Below are positions 18,278 through 26,740 of a stretch of DNA of 64,000 nt, piece by piece. The stretch lies in NCBI GenBank assembly GCA_017416245.1, contig JAFQCX010000018.1, positions 50,285-114,284 of the forward strand, in the 5' to 3' direction. This stretch comes from Oscillospiraceae bacterium. Lineage in GTDB: Bacteria > Bacillota > Clostridia > Oscillospirales > Oscillospiraceae. The notes below the pieces were generated by a model. It had not been told where the DNA came from. It saw nothing but the letters and a program-made list of their open reading frames with translations, and ran no database searches. The translations under genes and the position numbers were made by a program. The first letter of the stretch is position 1. Each line of letters starts with the position of its first letter.

Positions 18278-18309
18278 GGCCCCTTGCCAAAAAGCAGGGG
18301 GTCTTTTTA
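18278..18309 (+). terminator. Terminator of ftsH
   Basis: An 8-bp G/C-rich stem (ccccttgc against gcaggggg with one G-T pair) is followed by a T-tract. Confidence 0.7.
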
Positions 18310-18348
18310 TATACTTTGCACAAACCTGTAAAAACACAAAAATAGCTA

Positions 18349-18415
18349 TTGACATTCGACAGGTTTTATGCCAATATATTGTGTAGAAACGCTTTGTGAC
18401 CACAAGATGTTGTGT
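18349..18415 (+). promoter_or_regulatory. nrdD promoter with tandem NrdR boxes
   Basis: TTGACA (18349-18354) pairs at 17 bases with CAATAT (18372-18377). Two 16-bp sequences, tgccaatatattgtgt (18369-18384) and ccacaagatgttgtgt (18400-18415), each match the ACACwATATATwGTGT NrdR-box pattern at 13 of 16 positions. Their starts are 31 bp apart, the spacing known for paired NrdR boxes. Box 1 covers the -10 element, so repression by NrdR with bound dATP/ATP is expected. Confidence 0.8.
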
Positions 18416-18451
18416 TTACAAGAATTCACAGCAGAAAGGATAGAAAGAAAG

Positions 18452-20734
18452 ATGATTCAGTCAATTATCAAGCGCGACGGTCGTGTTGTTTTGTACGACC
18501 AGAACAAGATCGCAGCCGCAATTTTGAAGGCCCTGGAGGCCTCCGGCGACGGCAACGCCGCCGATGCCGCCCGCGTTGCCAACGATGTGCAGCTGGAGCT
18601 GGAGGGCAAGTTTACCGACCAGTCCCCTAACATTGAATCCGTTCAGGACTCCGTAGAACGTCAGCTGATGAACCACGGCTTCAACGCCGCAGCAAAGGCT
18701 TACATCCTGTACCGCGCCAACCGTACCCGCGCCAGAGAGGCCAACACCAAGCTGATGAAGACCATCGACGAGATCACCAACATCGATGCCCGTATCAGCG
18801 ATATGAAGCGTGACAATGCCAACATTGACGGCAACACCGCCATGGGCTCTATGCTCCAGATCGGCGCTGCAGGCGCCAAGGCCTACAACGAGGCTTACCT
18901 GCTCCGCCCCGAGCACGCCAAGGCTTACCGCGAAGGTGACATTCACATCCACGACTTTGATTTCTACAGTCTGACCACCACCTGCTGTCAGACAGATATC
19001 ATCAAGCTGTTCAAGGATGGCTTCTCCACCGGTCACGGCTACCTCCGTGAGCCCCAGAGCATCCAGAGCTACGCTGCGCTGGCTGCCATCGCCATCCAGT
19101 CCAACCAGAACGACCAGCACGGCGGTCAGTCCATCCCCAACTTCGACTACGGTATGGCGCTGGGCGTTGCCAAGACCTACCGGAAGGCCTTCTCCCGTCG
19201 TCTGCGTGATGCTGTGGAAGATTACCTGGATATGGAAGATGCCGAGTATACCGTTTCCGCTGTCATCGCGGATGCGGAAAAGACCACCGGCGAGGTCGCA
19301 AAGCTCCAGAGCAGCGACGCTTACATTTCCGCTGTTGTGGCAGGTCTGACCAAGGCATTTTCTATGGACAAGGCCGCTGCCGAGAAGCTTGTCAAGCGGG
19401 CTGCCGAGCGCGCCTACAAGAAGACCGACCGGGACACCAAGCAGGCTATGGAAGGCTTCGTGCATAACCTGAACACCATGCACTCCCGCGCCGGCGCACA
19501 AACCCCCTTCTCCTCCATCAACTACGGTACAGACACCACCCCCGAAGGCCGTATGGTCATCAAGAACATCCTGCTTGCCCTGGATGCCGGTCTGGGTCAC
19601 GGTGAAACCTGTATCTTCCCCATTCACATCTTCAAGGTTAAAGAAGGCGTCAACTACAACGAGGCTGACCCCAACTACGACCTGTTCCGCCTGAGCTGCA
19701 AGGTCAGCGCCAAGCGTCTGTTCCCCAACTACACCTTCCTGGACGCACCCTTCAACCTGCAGTACTACGTTCCCGGCCGTCCCGAGACCGAGGTCGCAAC
19801 TATGGGCTGCCGTACCCGTGTTATGGGTAACGTTTACGATCCCAGCCGTGAGATCTCCTACTCCCGCGGCAACCTGTCCTTCACCTCTATCAACCTGCCC
19901 CGTCTGGCTATCGAAAGCAAGGGTGACGAGAAGGTGTTCTACGAAAAGCTGCAAGCTATGCTGGAGCTGGTTGCCCAGCAGCTGCTGGACCGCTTCGAGA
20001 TCCAGGCAAGCAAGCACGTTTACAACTATCCGTTCCTGATGGGTCAGGGCGTATGGCTGGATTCCGACAAGCTGGCTCCCAATGACACCGTTCGTGAGGT
20101 GCTGAAGCACGGCACCCTGTCCATCGGCTTCATCGGTCTGGCTGAGACCCTCACCGCTTTGTACGGCAAGCACCACGGTGAAAGTGAAGAGATCCAGGAA
20201 AAGGGCAAGGCGATCTTAAGCTTTATGCGGAAGTTCTGCGACGCTAAGTCTCAGGAAGTAAAGATGAACTTCTCCTTGCTGGGTACTCCTGCTGAAGGCC
20301 TGTCCGGCCGTTTCATCCGTATGGATCAGCAGCGCTACGGCAAGATCCCCGGCGTTACCGACAGAGAGTACTACACCAACTCCTTCCACATTCCTGTATG
20401 GTATCCCATCTCTGCCTTTGATAAGATCCGTCTGGAAGGTCCTTATCACGCTCTGTGTAACGCAGGTCACATCAGCTACGTGGAGCTGGACGGCGACACC
20501 GCACGGAACGTAGAGGCATTTGAGTCCGTTGTTCGCTGTATGCACGATAACGGCATCGGCTACGGCTCCATCAACCACCCCGTTGACCGGGATCCCATCT
20601 GTGGCTACGTGGGTATCATCGGTGACGTATGTCCCCGCTGCGGCCGTCGTGAAGGCGAGGAGATCCCCTTCGAGCGCGCAGAGGAACTGAGAAGAAAGTA
20701 TCCCAATATGCCTGCATTCCAGGGCATTGAGTAA
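18452..20734 (+). CDS. nrdD: Anaerobic ribonucleoside-triphosphate reductase, main subunit lacking the glycyl-radical tail
   Basis: Class III ribonucleotide reductase makes dNTPs under anoxia. The 760-residue protein starts with an ATP-cone (IKRDGRVVLYDQNKIAAAIL, about 1-90), the allosteric site. The catalytic barrel follows with HIHDFDFYSLTTTCCQTDI and NQNDQHGGQSIPNFDYGMA. Near the end is a cysteine cluster, PICGYVGIIGDVCPRCGRREG. The family's C-terminal RIRRITGYLVGT glycyl-radical loop is not in this reading frame; after EIPFER it runs to AFQGIE and stops. The loop is encoded by a separate gene at 20858. The start is the ATG at 18452, following AGAAAGGATAG. The gene is NrdR-controlled. Confidence 0.93.
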   Translation: MIQSIIKRDGRVVLYDQNKIAAAILKALEASGDGNAADAARVANDVQLELEGKFTDQSPNIESVQDSVERQLMNHGFNAAAKAYILYRANRTRAREANTKLMKTIDEITNIDARISDMKRDNANIDGNTAMGSMLQIGAAGAKAYNEAYLLRPEHAKAYREGDIHIHDFDFYSLTTTCCQTDIIKLFKDGFSTGHGYLREPQSIQSYAALAAIAIQSNQNDQHGGQSIPNFDYGMALGVAKTYRKAFSRRLRDAVEDYLDMEDAEYTVSAVIADAEKTTGEVAKLQSSDAYISAVVAGLTKAFSMDKAAAEKLVKRAAERAYKKTDRDTKQAMEGFVHNLNTMHSRAGAQTPFSSINYGTDTTPEGRMVIKNILLALDAGLGHGETCIFPIHIFKVKEGVNYNEADPNYDLFRLSCKVSAKRLFPNYTFLDAPFNLQYYVPGRPETEVATMGCRTRVMGNVYDPSREISYSRGNLSFTSINLPRLAIESKGDEKVFYEKLQAMLELVAQQLLDRFEIQASKHVYNYPFLMGQGVWLDSDKLAPNDTVREVLKHGTLSIGFIGLAETLTALYGKHHGESEEIQEKGKAILSFMRKFCDAKSQEVKMNFSLLGTPAEGLSGRFIRMDQQRYGKIPGVTDREYYTNSFHIPVWYPISAFDKIRLEGPYHALCNAGHISYVELDGDTARNVEAFESVVRCMHDNGIGYGSINHPVDRDPICGYVGIIGDVCPRCGRREGEEIPFERAEELRRKYPNMPAFQGIE

Positions 20735-20749
20735 GTAAAAACCACATTT

Positions 20750-20837
20750 GTCATTCCGAGGGTGCTGCAGCACCCGTGGGAATCCCCCTCTTATGGAGGA
20801 GATTGCCACGCCAGTGTTCGCACCGGCTCGCAATGAC
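20750..20837. repeat. Palindromic repeat inside the nrdD operon
   Basis: gtcattccgag at the left end and ctcgcaatgac at the right end bound an 88-bp unit of the dispersed repeat family. It separates nrdD from the glycyl-radical gene. Confidence 0.7.
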
Positions 20838-20857
20838 CCGTATAAGGAGGAAACATT

Positions 20858-21019
20858 ATGACTATTAAGACTACCAACGAAAAAATGGGCCAGGGTGTTG
20901 GCTTTGAGCGCATCCGCCGTATCACCGGTTACCTGGTAGGTACCATGGACAAGTGGAACAACGCAAAGCGCGCCGAGGAGCGTGACCGCGTGAAGCACAG
21001 CCTGAACAAAAATGCTTAA
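20858..21019 (+). CDS. Separate glycyl-radical domain of anaerobic ribonucleotide reductase
   Basis: This 53-residue gene reads MTIKTTNEKMGQGVGFERI and then RRITGYLVGTMDKWNNAKRA, ending EERDRVKHSLNKNA. The RxTGYLVGT loop is the glycyl-radical motif normally found at the C-terminus of NrdD, and the KRAEExDRVKH tail is the usual end of that protein. It has its own strong ribosome site, AAGGAGGAAACATT, and overlaps the start of nrdG by 8 bases. I infer that it binds the main NrdD subunit and carries the radical that NrdG installs. It has about 16 residues of its own N-terminus before the shared FER, so it does not look like a simple frameshift product. Confidence 0.85.
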   Translation: MTIKTTNEKMGQGVGFERIRRITGYLVGTMDKWNNAKRAEERDRVKHSLNKNA

Positions 21020-21524
21020 TTTAGCAGGCGTCCAACAGGACAGTATCGTAGACGGCCCCGGCATTCGAACAACCTTCTTCTGTCAGGGCTGTCCCCACCA
21101 CTGTGAAAATTGTCACAATCCGGAAACGTGGCCCTTTGAAGGCGGCACGCCTATGGACACCGAGGACCTGGTGGAAATGGTGACTTCCAACCCCCTGTGT
21201 AAGGGTGTCACCTTCTCCGGCGGCGAGCCCTTTGCCCAGGCCGAGGGCTTTGCGGAGCTGGCTGTGGCCTTAAAGGAAAAAGGCTACGATGTCGCCTCCT
21301 ATTCCGGCTACACCTTTGAGCAGCTGCTAAACGGCACACCTGCCCAAAAGAAGCTGTTAAGTCTGCTGGACATTCTGATCGACGGGCCGTTCATTCAGGC
21401 AGAGAAAAGCCTGGAGATCGCTTTCCGCGGCAGCAAAAACCAGCGGATCCTGGACGTTCCCAAGAGCCTTGCCGCCAAGCAGGCTGTTTGGACCGAAGCC
21501 CAGCGCTGGTTAGGTGAATACTGA
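21012..21524 (+). CDS. nrdG: Anaerobic ribonucleotide reductase activating protein (radical SAM)
   Basis: NrdG cleaves S-adenosylmethionine with a 4Fe-4S cluster to create the glycyl radical on NrdD. The 170-residue protein has IVDGPGIRTTFFCQGCPHHC followed by ENCHNPETW, giving the CxxxCxxC cluster motif. TFSGGEPFAQ follows, the GGE SAM-binding motif. The ATG lies inside the last codons of the glycyl-radical gene, so the two are translationally coupled, consistent with the small protein being its direct substrate. Confidence 0.95.
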   Translation: MLNLAGVQQDSIVDGPGIRTTFFCQGCPHHCENCHNPETWPFEGGTPMDTEDLVEMVTSNPLCKGVTFSGGEPFAQAEGFAELAVALKEKGYDVASYSGYTFEQLLNGTPAQKKLLSLLDILIDGPFIQAEKSLEIAFRGSKNQRILDVPKSLAAKQAVWTEAQRWLGEY

Positions 21525-21527
21525 AAA

Positions 21528-21563
21528 CAAAACCGGAAATGCTGTTGCATTTCCGGTTTTTAT
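21528..21563 (+). terminator. Terminator of nrd operon
   Basis: A 13-bp stem (aaaccggaaatgc with its complement) and TGTT loop end in a T-run. Confidence 0.85.
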
Positions 21564-21575
21564 TGCTACAGCAGG

Positions 21576-21604
21576 TTGCAGATTCTCTGTTTTTGTAGTA
21601 TAAT
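21576..21604 (+). promoter_or_regulatory. Promoter of AEC transporter
   Basis: TTGCAG, 17 bases and a perfect TATAAT precede the gene at 21637. Confidence 0.7.
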
Positions 21605-21636
21605 GCGGTTGATTTTGGTCCGAAAGAAGGCTTTTT

Positions 21637-22575
21637 ATGTTAGACGTATTTTTACTTACCCTAAACAAAGTCGTTACATTGCTGATCTATATTGCAATCG
21701 GCTACTACCTGCGACGCAAGCACCTTTTGCCGGAGCAAGCGGGGCGTATGCTGTCGCTGCTGTGCGTTATGCTTTTCTCCCCGGCCTATTCCATTTTGAA
21801 CATCAGCAAAAGTATGCAGCCGGAGGTCCTTTTGAAGAACGCCCTGCTGGTAGGTTGGGGTGTGCTCTTTATTGTGGTTGCTATTATCATCGGCCGTGTG
21901 CTTGCCAAGCCCTTGAGCCGCAGCCCTATGGAGAACAGTTCCCTTACCTACGCCTTCACCTTCCCCAACTACGGCTATTTCGGTTATCCCGTTATTGAAG
22001 GTGTGTTCGGTCAGGCGGGTCTTGGCAACTTTATGATTTTTGCCATTCCCAGCTCCTTGATGTGCTACTCCTATGGCTATGTGCTGTTCCGCAAAGAGGA
22101 AGGCTACAGCATCAAAAAGCTGCTGAAAGCACCCCTGGTGGTGTCTTTGATTATTGGTATTGTGATAGGTCTGTCCGGGATCAAGCTACCCGGGATCATC
22201 ACCGGTGTGCTGGACGGTGCAGGCAAATGTATGAGCCCCTGCTCTATGCTGCTGGCAGGCTTTATGCTGGGTAAATTCCCGCTAAAACAACTGTTTTCCG
22301 GTGTCCGTCCCTACCTGCTTACCGCTATCCGTATGTTGGGAATCCCCGCTGCGCTGGGCATTGTAATGTACCTGTGTGGCGTACGGGGCGATTACCTGTT
22401 CTGGCCGCTTATCTTCGTCAGCCTGCCCCTGGGTCTGAATCTGGTGGTATATCCCGAGAGTTTGGGCTACGAGAAAGAGGCTGCGGACAATGCCAAGCTG
22501 TGCTTCGTTTCCTATGTGCTGGCGCTGGTCATTCTTCCCTGCGTATTTGCATTCCTGCAATATATTTGCTACTAA
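21637..22575 (+). CDS. AEC-family (auxin efflux carrier type) transporter
   Basis: This 312-residue hydrophobic protein has about ten membrane segments in two halves. It contains the family pattern NSSLTYAFTFPNYGYFGYPVI and a late RMLGIPAALGIVMYLCG. Bacterial AEC members export or exchange small carboxylates such as malate and malonate, but the substrate here cannot be read from sequence. An AGAAGG ribosome site lies seven bases before the ATG. It appears monocistronic, between the nrd operon and the infC leader. Confidence 0.85.
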   Translation: MLDVFLLTLNKVVTLLIYIAIGYYLRRKHLLPEQAGRMLSLLCVMLFSPAYSILNISKSMQPEVLLKNALLVGWGVLFIVVAIIIGRVLAKPLSRSPMENSSLTYAFTFPNYGYFGYPVIEGVFGQAGLGNFMIFAIPSSLMCYSYGYVLFRKEEGYSIKKLLKAPLVVSLIIGIVIGLSGIKLPGIITGVLDGAGKCMSPCSMLLAGFMLGKFPLKQLFSGVRPYLLTAIRMLGIPAALGIVMYLCGVRGDYLFWPLIFVSLPLGLNLVVYPESLGYEKEAADNAKLCFVSYVLALVILPCVFAFLQYICY

Positions 22576-22584
22576 AAAAAGTCC

Positions 22585-22613
22585 TTGACAATCCTAACGC
22601 CCTGTGATAGAAT
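22585..22613 (+). promoter_or_regulatory. Promoter of infC-rpmI-rplT operon
   Basis: TTGACA (22585-22590), 17 bases and TAGAAT (22608-22613). Confidence 0.75.
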
Positions 22614-22619
22614 ACGTGA

Positions 22620-22744
22620 GTAATAAAGAAGGCATCGTATCCGCCTCACCCGCAGCAAACGCGACCGGGTCAATATTCCACCTTCCCTAACAGGGGATTT
22701 TTGTGAGGATATAAGCGGATGCTATGCATCCGCTTTTTTATTTA
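22620..22744 (+). ncRNA. infC/L20 leader with transcription attenuator
   Basis: A 125-base leader separates the promoter from infC and ends in a GC-rich hairpin (agcggatgc-tat-gcatccgct) with a T-run at 22734-22742, an intrinsic terminator before the first gene. In Firmicutes the infC-rpmI-rplT leader is bound by L20, which favours termination. The location and layout match that L20-leader class; I have not verified the L20-binding fold. Confidence 0.7.
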
Positions 22745-22760
22745 AATGGAGGTGCTTACC

Positions 22761-23279
22761 ATAGCCAAGTTAGAACATCAGCTCAATGAGGAAATCCAGG
22801 ACAAGGAAATTCGTGTCATCGGTAACGACGGCGCGCAGCTGGGTATTATGTCCGCTGAGGAGGCCAACAATCTGGCCGACGAGCAAGGCTTAGACCTGGT
22901 AAAGATTTCTCCCAATGCCACACCCCCCGTCTGTAAGATCATGGACTACTCCAAGTTCTGCTTCGATCAGAAGAAGCGGGAAAAGGAAGCCAAGAAGAAT
23001 CAGCGTGTGGTGGAAGTGAAGGAGATCCGCATGAGTCCCAGCATCGACACCAACGACCTGAACACCAAGATCAAGGCTGCTCAGAAATTCCTGGCAGACG
23101 GCAACCGTGTAAAGGTCAGCGTACGCTTCCGCGGCCGTGAAATGGCGCACACCAATTTAGGTGAAAAGCTGCTTATGGACTTTGCAGAGGCCTGTGCTGA
23201 GATCGCTACTATGGAGAAAAACCCCAAGCTGGAAGGCCGGTTCATGGGAATGTTCCTGGCCCCCAAAAACAGTAAGTAA
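22761..23279 (+). CDS. infC: Translation initiation factor IF-3, probable AUA start codon
   Basis: IF-3 binds the 30S subunit and proofreads start codons. The N-terminal domain is [20 protein letters not shown] and the C-terminal domain has [19 protein letters not shown] and [14 protein letters not shown] full-length protein is 172 residues from ATA at 22761. The only in-frame ATG (22746) overlaps the ribosome site GGAGGTG (22748-22754), leaving it without one. ATA sits six bases after that site, the correct distance. infC is known to use rare starts (AUU in several bacteria) so that IF-3 limits its own synthesis. Choosing ATA is inference. Confidence 0.93.
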   Translation: MAKLEHQLNEEIQDKEIRVIGNDGAQLGIMSAEEANNLADEQGLDLVKISPNATPPVCKIMDYSKFCFDQKKREKEAKKNQRVVEVKEIRMSPSIDTNDLNTKIKAAQKFLADGNRVKVSVRFRGREMAHTNLGEKLLMDFAEACAEIATMEKNPKLEGRFMGMFLAPKNSK

Positions 23280-23323
23280 CAATTTTTTGTTCTATTACCA
23301 ATGAAACGGAAGGAGAACCAATT

Positions 23324-23521
23324 ATGCCCAAGCTGAAAACCCATAGCGGTGCTAAGAAGAGATTCAACCTGACCAAGTCCGGCAAGGTTAAGAGAGCCCG
23401 CGCATACAAGAGCCATATCCTCACCAAGAAGGATACCAAGCGTACCCGTCGTCTTCGCACCACCGCCTACGCTGATGTTACCAACGTAGCAACCGTGAAG
23501 AAGATGATTCCCTACAAATAA
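23324..23521 (+). CDS. rpmI: 50S ribosomal protein L35
   Basis: The 65-residue basic protein begins [20 protein letters not shown], the L35 signature, with GAAGGAG-type ribosome site upstream. It is the second gene of the conserved infC-rpmI-rplT operon. Confidence 0.97.
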   Translation: MPKLKTHSGAKKRFNLTKSGKVKRARAYKSHILTKKDTKRTRRLRTTAYADVTNVATVKKMIPYK

Positions 23522-23541
23522 GCCAAGGAGGATATTGAGAA

Positions 23542-23898
23542 ATGGCAAGAGTCAAAGGCGCAATGATGACGCGCAAGAGAAGAAATGCTACCCTGAAGCT
23601 GGCTAAAGGCTACTGGGGTTCTAAGTCCAGACACTTTAAGATGGCCAAGCAGGCCGTTATGAAGTCCGGCAACTATGCATACGTTGGCCGTAAGCTGAAA
23701 AAGCGTGACTACCGCAGACTGTGGATCACCCGTATCAGCGCTGCTGTAAAGCCCTTCGGCCTGAACTACTCCACTTTCATGAACGGTCTGAAGAAGGCTG
23801 GCATCGAGCTGAACCGCAAGAGCCTGTCCGAGATGGCTATTCAGGACACCGCTGCTTTCGCTGCTCTGGTTGAGCAGGCAAAGGCTGCTTTGAAGTAA
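23542..23898 (+). CDS. rplT: 50S ribosomal protein L20
   Basis: This 118-residue protein starts [20 protein letters not shown] and has [20 protein letters not shown], which identify L20. It assembles early in the 50S subunit and is the expected autogenous repressor acting at the leader at 22620-22744. AAGGAGG precedes the ATG, 20 bases after rpmI. Confidence 0.97.
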   Translation: MARVKGAMMTRKRRNATLKLAKGYWGSKSRHFKMAKQAVMKSGNYAYVGRKLKKRDYRRLWITRISAAVKPFGLNYSTFMNGLKKAGIELNRKSLSEMAIQDTAAFAALVEQAKAALK

Positions 23899-23907
23899 GT
23901 TTCTTAT

Positions 23908-23942
23908 AAACTACCCTGTCAAACGACAGGGTAGTTTTTCTT
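23908..23942 (+). terminator. Terminator of infC operon
   Basis: An 11-bp stem (actaccctgtc with its complement) and AAAC loop end in a T-run. Confidence 0.85.
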
Positions 23943-24004
23943 TGCGTTTTTCGGTCATATGTATTGCAAAATTGCAGAAAATATGCTATACTGACCAAAA
24001 ATCC

Positions 24005-24232
24005 ATATTGTAACGTTTCTATGGAAATTGGAATGGGTATATCCCAGCGGTACCAAGCCGCCGTAGAGTGACATTATGCCGTAGCCGCCATTGATTGTAT
24101 CGAGAAGGCTGCTACACAGGGCGTCACGAGCCGGAATACAGCCTTAGAAGCGCAAACGAAGGACTCTTGGGGTGGTCATTCGTGGTTTTTTGTGCGTCAA
24201 AAGTCCCCAAATTGGGGGCTTTTTCTTTTTGG
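24005..24232 (+). ncRNA. Probable cobalamin riboswitch
   Basis: The segment holds a GGAA-GGGTATATCCC-AGCGG core, a GCCGCCGTA stretch where the family has GCCACTGT, and GAGCCGGAATACAGCC resembling the conserved AGxCxGGAxAC junction. About 40 bases later a hairpin (agtccccaaattggggg) with a T-run at 24220-24227 can act as the expression-platform terminator. The genes it precedes encode an ECF importer with a CblT-like S component, which agrees. The match was judged by eye, not with a covariance model. Confidence 0.68.
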
Positions 24233-24248
24233 GAAAGGAGGGATCAGC

Positions 24249-25124
24249 TTGCATAGTGACGGGTTTTCCAAATATCATCCTCTGACAAACTTTCTGTTCT
24301 TTTTAGGGGCGATCCTCTTTGGTGTGCTGTTTCAGCATCCGGCATATCTGCTTGCGGGTATGCTTTGCGCGGGGATCTATTATGTGCTTTTGCAAGGCAG
24401 AAAAGCCCTGAAAGCCATTGCAGGTATGCTGCTACTGCTGCTGATCGTCGCCCTTATCAATCCTATATTCAACACCCAGGGCAGCCACATACTCTTCCGG
24501 CTGTTTGGCAGGCCCTACACCCTGGAAGCATTGGTCTATGGCTTTGCCGTGGGAAGCATTCTGGTGATCACCCTCCTGTGGTTCGGTTGCTATAATCAAA
24601 TTATGACCGAGGACAAATTTACTGTCCTTTTTGGAAACCTTGCCCCCTCCCTGTCGCTGCTGCTGGTGATGGTGTTCCGGCTGATCCCCAACCTGTTATC
24701 CCGCGCCCGACAGATCAACGACGCCCGCCGCGCCATCGGTAAAGGTGGCGACGATCTGCCGTTAAAAGAGAAAATCACCCAGGGCATGGCAGTCCTCACA
24801 GCCCTCACCGGCTGGGCGCTGGAAGGCAGTATCGTCACCGCCGACTCTATGCGAAGCCGGGGCTACGGCGCAGCCAAACGCACCTGTTTTCAAATCTATC
24901 AAATGGGCTTTGGGGACTATCTGGTGATCCTTGCCGCGGTATTGGCAGCCATCGTCACCATCATCGGCGCCGTGACCGGCGCTACAGATGCCACCTACAC
25001 CCCCCTGCTTTGGTCTGCTCCCGTTAGCTTTTTCCTGCCCGTTTATTGCATTTATCTGCTGATCCCCACATTCATTCACGTAAAGGAGGTACTGCAATGC
25101 CGCATATTCATATCCAGGATCTGA
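24249..25124 (+). CDS. ECF transporter transmembrane T component
   Basis: This 291-residue protein has several membrane helices and the coupling-helix motif ADSMRSRGYGAAKRT, the Ala-Arg-Gly signature by which EcfT grips the two ATPases. TTG at 24249 was taken as the start because AGGAGG (24236-24241) lies seven bases before it. Translation further upstream would run through the riboswitch terminator hairpin. The 3' end overlaps the ATPase gene by 28 bases, indicating coupled expression. It is the first gene after the probable cobalamin riboswitch. Confidence 0.85.
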   Translation: MHSDGFSKYHPLTNFLFFLGAILFGVLFQHPAYLLAGMLCAGIYYVLLQGRKALKAIAGMLLLLLIVALINPIFNTQGSHILFRLFGRPYTLEALVYGFAVGSILVITLLWFGCYNQIMTEDKFTVLFGNLAPSLSLLLVMVFRLIPNLLSRARQINDARRAIGKGGDDLPLKEKITQGMAVLTALTGWALEGSIVTADSMRSRGYGAAKRTCFQIYQMGFGDYLVILAAVLAAIVTIIGAVTGATDATYTPLLWSAPVSFFLPVYCIYLLIPTFIHVKEVLQCRIFISRI

Positions 25125-26740
25125 GCTTTTCCTATCCCAATGCAGAGGCCCCTGTACTCCAGAATATCAGCCTGACCATTCACCAAGGCGAGTATATTGC
25201 CCTATGCGGGCAAAGCGGCAGCGGCAAAACCACCCTCCTGCGGCACTTAAAATCTGTGCTGACCCCCCACGGAGTGCGCACAGGCAGCATTCACTTGGAT
25301 GACACCCCTTTGGAAAACGTGCCTGCCATTACCCAGGCCAGCAAGATCGGCTATGTGATGCAGAATCCCCAGGAGCAGCCGGTCACCGCAAAGGTGTGGC
25401 ACGAGCTGTCCTTTGGGCTGGAAAATATCGGCTGCGATACCGCCACCATCCGCACGCGGGTAGCAGAGATGGCCTGCTATTTTGGCATTGCAGACTGGTT
25501 TCACAAGGATGTTTCCACCCTGTCCGGCGGCCAGATGCAGCTGCTGAATCTGGCATCCATTATGGCAATGCAGCCGGATATTCTGATTTTGGACGAGCCC
25601 ACCAGCCAGTTGGATCCTCTTGCCGCCTCGGACTTTCTTAACACCGTGCGGAAAATCAATCTGGAGTTGGGCACAACTGTGATCATCACCGAGCATCGTT
25701 TAGAGGATATTCTCCCCTCTGCCGACCGGGTTTTGGTTTTAGACCAAGGGCGGATCTCCGCATTGGATACTCCCAAGGCCGTAGGCGCTCTTTTGTGGGA
25801 GAAAAACAGCCCCATGTTCTCCGCTATGCCCACACCTATGCAGGTATTCTACCGGGCAGGCGCAACAGGACAATGCCCGCTGACGGTGCGTGAGGGCCGC
25901 AGCTGGCTGGGAAGCAGCATTCCCAAAACGCCGCCTGTCTCCTATCTTCCTGCCCCAAAGCCCTTTGACAGCGCCGCCACCGCCCTGGAGGTTAAGGACA
26001 TTTGGTTCCGATACAGCCGGGATTCCCAAGACATTCTGCGGGGCGCATCCCTATCCGTTCCTGCCGGCTGTATCCACGCCATTGTGGGCGGTAACGGCGC
26101 AGGAAAATCCACTTTTCTGAAGGCGATCTGCGGCAGCTGCAAGCCCTATCGGGGTAAGGTCGCCGTGTTCGGCACCAACACCAAGGCCTATAAAGGCAAC
26201 CTATTCCAAAACTGCCTTGCTATGCTCCCCCAAGACCCCAGAAGCCTTTTTGTCAAGGACACGGTCTTGGAGGATCTGCAGGAGGTCTCCAAGGATACCG
26301 CCCAAGTTTGCGAAACCTGCCAAATCACCCACCTGCTGGACCGCCACCCCTACGACCTGTCCGGCGGTGAGCAGCAACGGGCTGCCCTTGCCAAGGTGCT
26401 GCTGACAAAGCCCAGGCTGCTTTTGCTGGACGAACCCACCAAGGGTATGGATTGCTTCTTTAAGCAAACCTTTGCAGAAGTGTTATGTAAACTAAAGCAG
26501 CAGGGAGTCACCATTCTGATGGTTTCCCACGATGTGGAATTCTGCGCAAAGTATGCGGATTTTGTAAGTATGTTCTTCGACGGGCAGGTGCTCACCACCC
26601 ACACCCCCGCATCCTTTTTTGGCGGCAACAGCTTCTACACCACCGCCGCCAACCGGATGAGCAGAGCCTTCTTCCAAAATGCCGTCACCGCAGACGACGT
26701 GGTGGCTTTGTATCAAAAAAACCGGGAGGCTGCCCAATGA
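25097..26740 (+). CDS. ECF transporter ATPase, two fused ABC domains (EcfA-EcfA')
   Basis: The 547-residue protein contains two complete ABC modules. The first has Walker A GQSGSGKTT, signature LSGGQMQ and Walker B ILILDEPTSQLDP. The second has Walker A GGNGAGKST, signature LSGGEQQR and Walker B LLLLDEPTKGMD. In many ECF systems these are separate EcfA1 and EcfA2 proteins; here they are fused. The start at 25097 follows AAAGGAGGT by six bases. The stop overlaps the S-component start (ATGA). Confidence 0.92.
   Translation: MPHIHIQDLSFSYPNAEAPVLQNISLTIHQGEYIALCGQSGSGKTTLLRHLKSVLTPHGVRTGSIHLDDTPLENVPAITQASKIGYVMQNPQEQPVTAKVWHELSFGLENIGCDTATIRTRVAEMACYFGIADWFHKDVSTLSGGQMQLLNLASIMAMQPDILILDEPTSQLDPLAASDFLNTVRKINLELGTTVIITEHRLEDILPSADRVLVLDQGRISALDTPKAVGALLWEKNSPMFSAMPTPMQVFYRAGATGQCPLTVREGRSWLGSSIPKTPPVSYLPAPKPFDSAATALEVKDIWFRYSRDSQDILRGASLSVPAGCIHAIVGGNGAGKSTFLKAICGSCKPYRGKVAVFGTNTKAYKGNLFQNCLAMLPQDPRSLFVKDTVLEDLQEVSKDTAQVCETCQITHLLDRHPYDLSGGEQQRAALAKVLLTKPRLLLLDEPTKGMDCFFKQTFAEVLCKLKQQGVTILMVSHDVEFCAKYADFVSMFFDGQVLTTHTPASFFGGNSFYTTAANRMSRAFFQNAVTADDVVALYQKNREAAQ

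Noticed and set aside
18461-20176. 571-codon open frame on the strand opposite nrdD
   Set aside because: It is the mirror of a strongly coding gene with biased codons, has no ribosome site or recognisable domain, and overlaps nrdD completely.
20735-21019. NrdD tail separated by a simple frameshift or stop
   Set aside because: The two parts are 123 bases apart, the small gene has its own ribosome site and start, and FER is present in both, so one lesion does not explain it.
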